Assembly: GCA_017619335.1 (NCBI GenBank)
Contig: JAFZSP010000025.1
Location: 1-42,260 of the forward strand
From: Bacteroidaceae bacterium
Lineage (GTDB): Bacteria > Bacteroidota > Bacteroidia > Bacteroidales > Bacteroidaceae
DNA length: 42,260 nucleotides
Direction: 5' to 3'
The notes under the pieces were generated by a model that saw only the letters and a program-made list of their open reading frames with translations, was not told the origin of the DNA and ran no database searches. This document shows, in pieces, positions 33,391 to 42,031 of this stretch. A program made the position numbers and the translations under genes. Numbering within the stretch: the first letter of the stretch is position 1; the number at the start of each line of letters is the position of its first letter.

Positions 33391-36300
33391 ATGAGAAAGA
33401 ACAACATGATGCAGAAAGTGGTTGGCCTGGTGCTGACCTTCGTGGCACTGATGGTGGGACACACCACGGCACTAGCCGATGATGTCGAGGTTTCCCTCTC
33501 AGAAGACCCCGACATCGCCGAAGGCACCGTCGGGCACTGGTATGTGAACATGCCCTCAGTACAGTACCAAACATACAATCTAACCCTTTCCGCCACCGAT
33601 CTGGCTGCCGGCAAGGGCACGTTCAAAGTGTATGACAATGGCGGCAAAAACGGTAATTACTTGAGATCCAAACGGACATATATCTTAATCACTGCTCCCG
33701 ACGGCTACATCCTCGAATTCTCGGGAAGGGCGTGGACGCAGGCACGCAAGAATGTTATTGAAACAGACTACTTGATTGAAACAGACTACTTGGCTGTATA
33801 TGATGGCAAAATGATTAATCCAGAAGACCAGCTTGTCTATGTCTGTAGTGATATCGACGGACAGGAGACCCAAATCAGCTCCCACACCTCATCGACTACA
33901 AGCATTTTCCTAATATTCAATTCTGACAATGGGACAGAATATGCAGGCTTCGAGCTGACCGTGAATGTGATTGAGAATACGCCGCACGACATCACCATCG
34001 CCAGCAACATTGTACACGGCAGCGTGACGGTATCGTCCACATCAGCGTTGGCAGGCACGGAGATAACGGTAACCCCGACACCAGATACGAACTACAGCAC
34101 CAGCACCGTAAGCTATAACGACGGGAGCGAACACACCATTAAGGCTGACTATGACAAGAAATACAAGTTCATCATGCCCCCGCACGACGTCACCGTCAGC
34201 GCCATCTTCCTCGATGAGGAGGGCCTTGTCTGGAACGGTGACGGCTCGACAGAGCATCCCTACGTCATCCGCAACAAGAAGGGCTACGACCTGTTGGTGG
34301 AACATTCCAAGACCAACAGCTATGCCGATAAGCACTTCAAACTGACCGCCGACATCAGCGGCGTCGCCAGCGCCATCGGCAGCGATGCCAATTATCCCTT
34401 CCGCGGAATCATCGACGGCAAGGGCCACAAGGTGACGCTGGCACTGGAAACTTCCAGCACCCTCAAGACCCCGGCTATGATTGTGTGGGCGGGCGAGGGC
34501 TGCACGGTAGAGGACCTCACTGTCGATGGCACCATCACGATGACCGACGGCATGTATGGAGCCGGATTCATTTCCCAAGCAAAAGGTGCCATTGCCCTGA
34601 CCAACTGCCGCAGCAGCATCACCCTCACCTACACCGCCGACTATGGCACGCCCCATAACGGCGGCTTCATCGGCAACTTGGCAAGCGGGGCTTCTGCCAC
34701 CCTGTCGCGCTGCCTCTTCGACGGGGCCTTCATCAGCAGCACCGCTCAAACCTTCTGCGGAACGGTGGGAAGCGGCGGAAACGTCACCATCCAGAACAGC
34801 GTGGTGGCAACTGCCGCCACCACCAGTCTCACAGCTACGGTAAACAACGACAACAATGCCTTCGCCTTATTGCCCAATACTACCAACTGGAGCAACAACT
34901 ACTATGTGTATGACAACAGCCAGAACCACCTGAACGGCATCGTCAACCGCTATCAGGGCAACGGCCAGTCGCTGACTTGGCAACTGACACTCAACGACGG
35001 TGCCACCGCTGCCCACAGCGGCACGGGCACCACCATCGGCAACGGGGCCGCCACGGTCTATGCCGACGGCTTCAGCTACGGCGGCAATGAATACTATCCG
35101 CAGGGCACCACCGTCACCCTGGGCAACACGCCTGCCGACGGCATGTCCTTCCTGGGCTACACCAGCAGCGACGCGACTCTCAGCGACACCGGCACCTTCA
35201 CCATGCCCGCCCAGGTTGTCACCGTCGGCGCACAATACCAGCGCACCGACTACGTCAACCACTGGCAGGCCAGCCTCACCCGCGACGGTAGCAGCGAGCA
35301 GAAGGCCTTCCTCATCACCACCCCCGAGGGGCTGGACCTGCTGGCCAGCGAGGTGAACGGCGGCAAACACTTCGCGAACATGTTCTTTAAGCTCGATGCC
35401 GATATCAACTACAGCCACACCACTGCATGGAACGATGACAGCAGTACCGAGAACAACTACACGCCCATCGGTTATAATAATGATTTACTTTATTTCAAAG
35501 GAACCTTCGATGGCCAGAGCCATACCGTCAGTGGCATCCGCTACTACGACGACACATATAATACAGGTCTCTTCGGCTGGCTCAAGAACGGTACCGTCAA
35601 GAACGTCACCCTTGCCGATGCCCGCATTGCCAGTTATCACGCTGTAGGTGGCATCGTAGGCTGCAGCGACGGCGGCACTGTCGAAAACTGCCACGCCACA
35701 GAGACTGTCACCATCCGTGCTATACAATCGTATGCCTTCTCCCTTGGCGGCATCGTGGGCGATAACAGCGCGGGCAGTACCGTCAGCCGCTGCACCAGTG
35801 CCGCCCGCATCATGGCTATCGACGGGGGCACCGGCATCACATCTTTCGGCGGCATCGTGGGATCTAACAGCACCGTCGGCACCGTATCGGACTGCACCGC
35901 CGCAGGAGCCATCATCGCCGACGTCGATGACGCAGGTGCCATCGTGGGGCATAACAATATCATTAGCGGAGACAACACCAGCGGCATCCTGACCGGCAAC
36001 ACCTACCACAGCTGCCTGGTAGGCACCAATGCCTTCAACATCGGCGTGGGCTTCCACGGCACTGGCGGTATGGCGTCAGGCGAGTACGGCGACAGGGCAG
36101 GGGCCGCGATTGACCGCACAAAACTCTTTCTCTACGACGACCGCAATAACACCAACATCATCGCCGCCTATAGCACCCCCCAAAGCCATACCGCCTTTAG
36201 CGGCAGCGCACCCAGCGTCAGCAACCTCACCGTCACCCTCAAGGGGCGTACCCTGTGGAAGGACGGCGACTGGAACACGCTGTGCCTGCCCTTCAGCTTA

Positions 36301-37005
36301 GATGCAGAGGCCTTAGCCGCCTCACCCCTCGCTGGTGCGACGCTGATGGAACTGGACACGGATCATAAATTCATAATTCAAAATGCAGAATTCATAATTA
36401 ACGAGAACGGTGGATATCAGACGGGCTTCGATGCTACGACAGGCACATTGTATCTCTTCTTCAAGAATGCCACGAGCATCACCGCCGGCAGACCTTATAT
36501 TATTAAGTGGGCCAAGGCCAACGACTATGTGAACGACAATGCGCACAATATCTTCAGCCCCGTCTTCAGTGGCGTGACCATCGATAACAACGCCTCTACG
36601 GAGGTCAGCTTCACGGGCGGCAAGTTCAAGGGCACTTTCAAGAAGATTCAGTACACGGAAGAGGACAAGAGCATCTTACTTCTGGGCTACGACTATTCTG
36701 GTAGCATACTCTACTATCCGGAGACCCATGCCAGCATCAACTCCTTCCGCTGCTACTTCCATCTCAACAGCCCCGTTGCCGTCAAAGCCTTCAACCTCAG
36801 CTTCGGAGAAGATGAGACGACCGGGATAGCCCCCCTCTTATCCCCCCAGGGGGGGACGATTCACTCCCCCTTGGGGGAGACGGAGGGGGCTTCGTGGCTT
36901 GACCTCTCAGGTCGCCGCCTCTCTGTGCCCTCTGCCTCCTCTGTGTGCTCTGGGCTCCCCCATGGCATCTACATCAACAACGGGCGCAGGGTGATGATCA
37001 AGTAA
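33391..37005 (+). CDS. Giant modular surface protein 4 (CUB-like, InlB-like, GLUG, sorting tail)
   Basis: A 1204-residue exported protein. Signal peptide about 1-29 (TALA|DD). A CUB-like segment lies at about 31-195 (YNLTLSATDLAAGKGTFKVYD...LAVYDG...FNSDNGTEYAGFELTV). A divergent InlB-like repeat lies at about 200-270, a GLUG block at about 277-500, a second repeat of the InlB-like kind at about 530-605, and a second GLUG block at about 620-900 (GGIVGCSDGGTVENC, GGIVGDNSAGSTV). A WNTLCLPF module without a guest domain covers about 955-1140. A GC-palindrome linker and the tail LDLSGRRL...GIYINNGRR end it. Two local repeat events are visible: an 18-bp tandem duplication (IETDYL twice) in the CUB-like region, and an AATTCATAATT repeat giving HKFIIQNAEFIINEN in the WNTLCLPF module. 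Confidence 0.83.
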   Translation: MRKNNMMQKVVGLVLTFVALMVGHTTALADDVEVSLSEDPDIAEGTVGHWYVNMPSVQYQTYNLTLSATDLAAGKGTFKVYDNGGKNGNYLRSKRTYILITAPDGYILEFSGRAWTQARKNVIETDYLIETDYLAVYDGKMINPEDQLVYVCSDIDGQETQISSHTSSTTSIFLIFNSDNGTEYAGFELTVNVIENTPHDITIASNIVHGSVTVSSTSALAGTEITVTPTPDTNYSTSTVSYNDGSEHTIKADYDKKYKFIMPPHDVTVSAIFLDEEGLVWNGDGSTEHPYVIRNKKGYDLLVEHSKTNSYADKHFKLTADISGVASAIGSDANYPFRGIIDGKGHKVTLALETSSTLKTPAMIVWAGEGCTVEDLTVDGTITMTDGMYGAGFISQAKGAIALTNCRSSITLTYTADYGTPHNGGFIGNLASGASATLSRCLFDGAFISSTAQTFCGTVGSGGNVTIQNSVVATAATTSLTATVNNDNNAFALLPNTTNWSNNYYVYDNSQNHLNGIVNRYQGNGQSLTWQLTLNDGATAAHSGTGTTIGNGAATVYADGFSYGGNEYYPQGTTVTLGNTPADGMSFLGYTSSDATLSDTGTFTMPAQVVTVGAQYQRTDYVNHWQASLTRDGSSEQKAFLITTPEGLDLLASEVNGGKHFANMFFKLDADINYSHTTAWNDDSSTENNYTPIGYNNDLLYFKGTFDGQSHTVSGIRYYDDTYNTGLFGWLKNGTVKNVTLADARIASYHAVGGIVGCSDGGTVENCHATETVTIRAIQSYAFSLGGIVGDNSAGSTVSRCTSAARIMAIDGGTGITSFGGIVGSNSTVGTVSDCTAAGAIIADVDDAGAIVGHNNIISGDNTSGILTGNTYHSCLVGTNAFNIGVGFHGTGGMASGEYGDRAGAAIDRTKLFLYDDRNNTNIIAAYSTPQSHTAFSGSAPSVSNLTVTLKGRTLWKDGDWNTLCLPFSLDAEALAASPLAGATLMELDTDHKFIIQNAEFIINENGGYQTGFDATTGTLYLFFKNATSITAGRPYIIKWAKANDYVNDNAHNIFSPVFSGVTIDNNASTEVSFTGGKFKGTFKKIQYTEEDKSILLLGYDYSGSILYYPETHASINSFRCYFHLNSPVAVKAFNLSFGEDETTGIAPLLSPQGGTIHSPLGETEGASWLDLSGRRLSVPSASSVCSGLPHGIYINNGRRVMIK
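33757..33792 (+). repeat. Exact 18-bp tandem duplication in coding sequence
   Basis: ATTGAAACAGACTACTTG occurs twice in a row (33757-33774, 33775-33792), giving IETDYLIETDYL. Perfect identity points to a recent slippage event. Confidence 0.95.
36366..36402 (+). repeat. AATTCATAATT repeat inside giant protein 4 (family A)
   Basis: Two exact copies of AATTCATAATT at 36368-36378 and 36389-36399, 21 bp (7 codons) apart, translated as KFIIQNAEFIIN. The equivalent place in giant protein 3 reads QGTYDGHKTGF. The same 11-mer is in the epimerase gene at 12645-12655. Confidence 0.8.
36830..36893 (+). repeat. GC-palindrome linker repeat before the sorting tail (family C), gene 4
   Basis: Contains TCCCCCCAGGGGGGGA and CTCCCCCTTGGGGGAG followed by ACGGAGGGGGCT, read in frame as PLLSPQGGTIHSPLGETEGA. 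It occupies the position held by repeat D in genes 1-3. Block E (about 36917-36957) follows. Confidence 0.85.
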
Positions 37006-37030
37006 CACAACAATAAAAACTACTATAAGG

Positions 37031-40000
37031 ATGAAGAATTCTATGATACGAACAGCCACGGCGCTGTTACTCGCAGTATTTTCTGCGACCACCATGCCTA
37101 TATGGGCAGAGGTCAAGTCTTACATCGATGTCTGTAAAGGCGGCCTGGGCGAAGTATGTATCAGTGGCTGGGTCTATGATACGGATAGAAAGTCCTACGA
37201 GACGTCCGACTCCTACGGGATTTCCGTGAGAGCCGTCGTTTCTACCTCGTCCAGCAATGACGACCTGTCAGAAAGCAATAAGATGGAATACTTGGAGCGG
37301 TCGGATGTGAATAGCACGTACGGCCTCACTGGCAAACACGGGTTCAAGACCAAGGTGTTTGCCTATCCTCATTGGTTCGGGTTGAACAGCGAGATGACCG
37401 TCAATGTGAAGATTTATGCGACTATCGGTAAGGGGTATTACGCTAATCCTAATGTCGTCTGCCTGAAGAACGTTGATATCCCCGTGAGAATAAACTATGG
37501 CTACGGCACGGAAGAGTTTCCCTACATCATCAGCAGTGCCGCCGACTGGGATTTGATGGCTGACCCGGATTTGGCTCCCTTCTATGCAGACAGTTACATC
37601 CGAATGGCCAACATGACGGATGACTATTACAACTACGACAACTCGACCGCTGCCACCAAGCCGTTCGGCACGAGCACCACTCCCTTCGCCGGCCACTTCG
37701 ACGGCAGGGGACAGACGCTCAACGTCAATCTGAGCGGCTCAACGCATGTTGCACCCTTCGCCTTCACCAATGGTGCCACCATCAAGAATCTCACGGTCGG
37801 CGGCACCGTCAATTCCTCGCAGTATGCCGGCGGCATCGTGGGGCACGGTGGCTCCAGCACGCTCACCCTGCAGAACTGCATCTGCGCGGCCACCATCAGC
37901 GGCTTCACCAAATATGCCGCTGGAATCTTAGGCTGGTGTGATGATCTGACGCTGAACATCAAGAACTGCCTGTTTAAAGGCTCATTCTCGCCCGGCAGCG
38001 GTGGCAAGTACCACCCTATTGCCCTCAAGTATGCCCCCAAAACCGTCACGGCGCATGCCGCCGTTTGCATTTACTACCTGAACACTACTACCCCGTCGGA
38101 AGGGTTGGACAACAACGCCATTATCGGAGCAGGGGGCTTCCCACTGAGCACCACCTTCGTCGATGGCGTGTGGGACGACCCTATAACTTTTATTGACGGA
38201 CAGACCTATTATACAGCCCATTTCACAGGGAAGACACTTGCTTACGAGTACGGTTTCGAGAATAATGACCTCAGTAGTGAAGGCTGGACGATGGTGGGAT
38301 GCGATGGCAATACGCATATTTGGGGGGCGCCCAGTCGTCCCATACACTCTGGCGGATTGGTTTTTGATTTCAGCAGGCCGTTTAGCAGTAACGCCAACCC
38401 CCAATATCTGATATCACCGGAATTCAACGGCCACGATCCCATCTTGGTACAATTCTATTATGCGAAGTCAGGAAATACCGGTGAACCCGCTAAATTCCAA
38501 GTCGGCTACTCCACATCGACACCTGACATTGAGGCTTTCACATGGGGTGAAATGCAATACGCCAGCTCAGGATGGGTTTGGAATTTGTATGAAGAAACCT
38601 TCACCAAGGGAACGAAATACATCGCTATCAGATGTTTTCCCGATGACATTTCCTATCTATTTGATCATTACGGCGGTTTTAACAATTTATGTTTGTCTGT
38701 AGATGACTTCACCTTCACGGCTTGCGACACGCCGTCCCCAATCAGTCTCATGGCAACCGATATCACAGAATATACAGCTTCGCTGTCATGGGAGTCTCCT
38801 GTCTCGGACCATCCTATCACGGGCTATACCTATAAATACAGGAAAGCCAGTGATGCGGAATATTCAGACGATGTCACCGTCCCAGCAACGACCACTTCCG
38901 CCACCATTGACAATCTCTCAGCCGACACGGACTATGAGTTCCGCGTAAAGGCCCTTTACGGTGTTCATGGTGAAAGCATATTCGCGCCGACTGGTTTTAC
39001 CACCGCCACGGAGCTGCCCTACGAGTGGGGCTTCGAAAACGGTCTGGCTCGCTGGAATTTAGTGGACTTTGACTGGGAATACGGAGGTGTCCGCGCCGAA
39101 GCCGCCTATAACAACGACAATGGCTTCCGATTCGTTTGCTGCGGGCATGCCCAGTACCTGATATCTCCCCGGTTTGCAGGAACAGATGCGATGGACGTTT
39201 CCTTCTACTACAGGAAAAAAAACATAAACACAACCCCTCCGTTATTCCAAGTGGGGTACTCCACTACAACCAGCGACCCTTCTGCCTTCATTTGGGATGA
39301 GGAGATTTCGGCTACTGAAGAGTGGACCTTGTATGAACATGTCTTCCCCGCTGTTGCCAGGTTTATTGCTGTCCGATACAATTCCGTACAAGTGTATTCT
39401 GGCGAATCAAATATCTATTATGCGGCGGATAACTTGTATATCGACGATTTCAGCTTCGTGGAGTATTCAGCCTATGCGAAACCAACCGACATTGCCGTCA
39501 GTAACCTGACCGACCAGAGTGCCCAGCTCACATGGACGGCTCCCAATGGGGCAACAAGCTATGCCTACCAATACAAAATGTCCACTGAAAATGCATGGTC
39601 TGCCGTAGCCACAACAACCGACGCTTCCGTTACCCTTGACGGCCTGGAAGCCAACACAAACTACATTTTCCGGGTGAAAGCACTTTATGCAGGCAGCAAT
39701 GCCAGCAATTACGAGACGGTACGCTTTCTTACCGAAGGCCCTACCGTCACCTCCCTGCCTTTTACGGAAGGCTTTGAAAACGGCATGGGTGGCTGGCGCA
39801 TATCTGGCTCTTCATCGAAAATATGTAGCAGGAACTCAAGTGAAATACCCGATGGTAACTATAGCTTCGAACTTTATCAAAACGAAGCGCTGATTTCTCC
39901 TCAGTTAGATGTCAGTACTCCCATGTGGGTAACATTCTATTACAAGCATTTTTATGGAACCTATTTCGATGGTTCTAAAGAAGTCACTGGCGAACTTCCC

Positions 40001-42019
40001 GCAGGATTCATAGTGGGTTTCTCCACGAAGACCAAAAACCTCAGCGATTTTCGATGGGGCACCTCGACAATGGGTACCACTGTAGAGTGGAATAATCTCA
40101 CATGCTACTGTCCAGAGGGTACAAAATATGTTGCCGTCAAATGGCAAGGAGGTTATGATATTTATTTGGATGACTTCACTTTCACCGAATATACTGGTCT
40201 TTCCGTGCCCCATGATATCGCCGTTAACAATATCACCGCCTTTAGTGCAGACCTCAGTTGGTCGGGTGATACTAAAAAATATAATATACGTTTTAGGCAG
40301 AAGGCCGATGATGGCAGCACCGATCTTTATGAGTGGAAAACCGCAACTACATCAGAGCACGATGGATTTAATGTGTATAATCTTTCGCCTAACACCAAAT
40401 ACGAGTTCCAGGTGCAGTCATGTTTATACAACATGGAAACCAGTTGGTCGGACGTGTTCACCTTCACCACCAATCGCATCGTCCCCTTGAACGATGACAA
40501 AGACAACACGGTGTTCATCGATATCATGGCTGACACTCCAAACAGCACTTACGATGTGATGCTGGTTGGCCGCACGCTCTATAAGAACGGCATCTGGAAC
40601 ACGCTGTGCCTGCCCTTCAGCGTGGGCAACCTCATCGACACACCGCTCGAGGGTGCCACAGTGAAGACGCTTAGCAGCACTGCCCTCAGCGACGACGGCA
40701 AGCTGTCGCTGAACTTCACAGATGCCACGAGTATCGAGGCCGGACGACCGTACCTTGTGAAGTGGGATTTGCCCACCCCCAACCTCATCATCCGCTCGGC
40801 AGCGGATTGGGAAACCTTCGCACAGAACGTGAACAACGGCACCGAATCCTACCAGGGCAAGCTCGTGCAGCTCGCCACCGACATCAGCGTCTCGACGATG
40901 GCAGGCACGGCGGAACACCCCTTCCGCGGCACCTTTGACGGCGCTGGCTACACGCTCGACCTCAGCATCAGCGGTGCTGAGTACGCCGCGCCGTTCAGCT
41001 ACATCAACGGTGCTACCGTCTGCAACCTGAAGGTCACGGGCTCCGTGAATGGCGGACAGTATTGCGCCGGCATTGTGGGCGCTGCCTTAGACGGCACGAA
41101 CAATGTCCACAACTGCTGGATGGCGGCATCGGTGACGAGCCAGGGCAATCACATCGGCGGCGTCATGGGTCACGGCACCACATCGACCGTCATCATCTCG
41201 AATTGCTTCCTGAACGGCACCCTCACTGGCAACGATATCGGCGTCTTCTGTGGCGGAGGCTCCAACGGCGGTTCATTCACAGCTGAGACCTGCTGGGAAT
41301 CTGGTACCTACAACAAATCCGTCAATGCCGGCAGCCTCGACCTGATACTGACTGACAACGGCGTTACGGTCAGCATCACCAACTGCACCCATGATAATGA
41401 CGGTATCTCGCAGGGAACCGATAATAGTGGTGCGTTTGTGGTAGTTATTGACGGTACCACCGACTACCAGTACCGAGATTTCCTCGGTTCTCAGTGGACG
41501 TTGAATGACAACGGAGGACTGGCACTGAAGCATACCACCGACGTCGCAAATATCACGAGTCCCGTCTTCAAGTCTGTGCATGCCAGCACCACCATCACTC
41601 CGGTCCAAACCGAATACGTCGATTTCATCGGCAGCACGTCGCCCTTCACGCTGACCGCCAACGACCGCAGCGTGCTCTTCCTGGGTGCTGCCAACACGCT
41701 TTACTGGCCCGATGCAGACAAGACCATCGGTGCCTGTCGCGCATACTTCCAGCTGAAGAACGGCCTTGAAATGGGCGATGGCTCCAATGGGGTCAAAACC
41801 TTCTTGCTGAACTTCGACGGAGAAGATGAGACGACTGGTATAGCCCCCCTCATATCCCCCCAGGGGGGGACGATTCACTCCCCCTTGGGGGAGACGGAGG
41901 GGGCTTCCTGGCATGACCTCTCCGGTCGCCGCCTCTCTGTGCCCTCCGCCTCCTCTGTTCGCTCTGGACTCCCCCGCGGAATCTACATCAATAATGGAAA
42001 AAAGATTGTCATCAAATAA
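37031..42019 (+). CDS. Giant modular surface protein 5 (GLUG, adhesin/FN3 array, sorting tail)
   Basis: A 1662-residue exported protein. Signal peptide about 1-26 (PIWA|EV). An unassigned N-terminal domain covers about 29-155. A GLUG block lies at about 160-330 (FAGHFDGRGQTLNV, GGIVGHGGSS). Cleaved-adhesin-like domains lie at about 400-560, 659-812 and 910-1055, and FN3 domains at about 567-655, 818-905 and 1058-1150. A WNTLCLPF module from about 1183 holds an inserted GLUG block (about 1255-1490) and resumes to about 1595. A GC-palindrome linker and the tail HDLSGRRL...GIYINNGKK end it. Segments such as VTSLPFTEGFENGMGGWRI are shared almost unchanged with protein 2. Unlike most neighbours, it starts after a 25-bp spacer, and its signal peptide is not of the NIF/NNM type. 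Adhesion or glycan binding is inferred. Confidence 0.84.
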   Translation: MKNSMIRTATALLLAVFSATTMPIWAEVKSYIDVCKGGLGEVCISGWVYDTDRKSYETSDSYGISVRAVVSTSSSNDDLSESNKMEYLERSDVNSTYGLTGKHGFKTKVFAYPHWFGLNSEMTVNVKIYATIGKGYYANPNVVCLKNVDIPVRINYGYGTEEFPYIISSAADWDLMADPDLAPFYADSYIRMANMTDDYYNYDNSTAATKPFGTSTTPFAGHFDGRGQTLNVNLSGSTHVAPFAFTNGATIKNLTVGGTVNSSQYAGGIVGHGGSSTLTLQNCICAATISGFTKYAAGILGWCDDLTLNIKNCLFKGSFSPGSGGKYHPIALKYAPKTVTAHAAVCIYYLNTTTPSEGLDNNAIIGAGGFPLSTTFVDGVWDDPITFIDGQTYYTAHFTGKTLAYEYGFENNDLSSEGWTMVGCDGNTHIWGAPSRPIHSGGLVFDFSRPFSSNANPQYLISPEFNGHDPILVQFYYAKSGNTGEPAKFQVGYSTSTPDIEAFTWGEMQYASSGWVWNLYEETFTKGTKYIAIRCFPDDISYLFDHYGGFNNLCLSVDDFTFTACDTPSPISLMATDITEYTASLSWESPVSDHPITGYTYKYRKASDAEYSDDVTVPATTTSATIDNLSADTDYEFRVKALYGVHGESIFAPTGFTTATELPYEWGFENGLARWNLVDFDWEYGGVRAEAAYNNDNGFRFVCCGHAQYLISPRFAGTDAMDVSFYYRKKNINTTPPLFQVGYSTTTSDPSAFIWDEEISATEEWTLYEHVFPAVARFIAVRYNSVQVYSGESNIYYAADNLYIDDFSFVEYSAYAKPTDIAVSNLTDQSAQLTWTAPNGATSYAYQYKMSTENAWSAVATTTDASVTLDGLEANTNYIFRVKALYAGSNASNYETVRFLTEGPTVTSLPFTEGFENGMGGWRISGSSSKICSRNSSEIPDGNYSFELYQNEALISPQLDVSTPMWVTFYYKHFYGTYFDGSKEVTGELPAGFIVGFSTKTKNLSDFRWGTSTMGTTVEWNNLTCYCPEGTKYVAVKWQGGYDIYLDDFTFTEYTGLSVPHDIAVNNITAFSADLSWSGDTKKYNIRFRQKADDGSTDLYEWKTATTSEHDGFNVYNLSPNTKYEFQVQSCLYNMETSWSDVFTFTTNRIVPLNDDKDNTVFIDIMADTPNSTYDVMLVGRTLYKNGIWNTLCLPFSVGNLIDTPLEGATVKTLSSTALSDDGKLSLNFTDATSIEAGRPYLVKWDLPTPNLIIRSAADWETFAQNVNNGTESYQGKLVQLATDISVSTMAGTAEHPFRGTFDGAGYTLDLSISGAEYAAPFSYINGATVCNLKVTGSVNGGQYCAGIVGAALDGTNNVHNCWMAASVTSQGNHIGGVMGHGTTSTVIISNCFLNGTLTGNDIGVFCGGGSNGGSFTAETCWESGTYNKSVNAGSLDLILTDNGVTVSITNCTHDNDGISQGTDNSGAFVVVIDGTTDYQYRDFLGSQWTLNDNGGLALKHTTDVANITSPVFKSVHASTTITPVQTEYVDFIGSTSPFTLTANDRSVLFLGAANTLYWPDADKTIGACRAYFQLKNGLEMGDGSNGVKTFLLNFDGEDETTGIAPLISPQGGTIHSPLGETEGASWHDLSGRRLSVPSASSVRSGLPRGIYINNGKKIVIK
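41844..41906 (+). repeat. GC-palindrome linker repeat before the sorting tail (family C), gene 5
   Basis: Nearly identical to 36830-36893 (CATA in place of CTTA near its start) and in the same position relative to the tail. Block E (about 41931-41971), the TAA at 42017-42019 and the spacer cacaacaacaat follow. Confidence 0.85.
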
Positions 42020-42031
42020 CACAACAACAAT

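Noticed and set aside
36830..36893. Insertion sequence or transposon end.
   Set aside because: There is no transposase and no paired end; the element is short and repeated, more like a dispersed palindrome.
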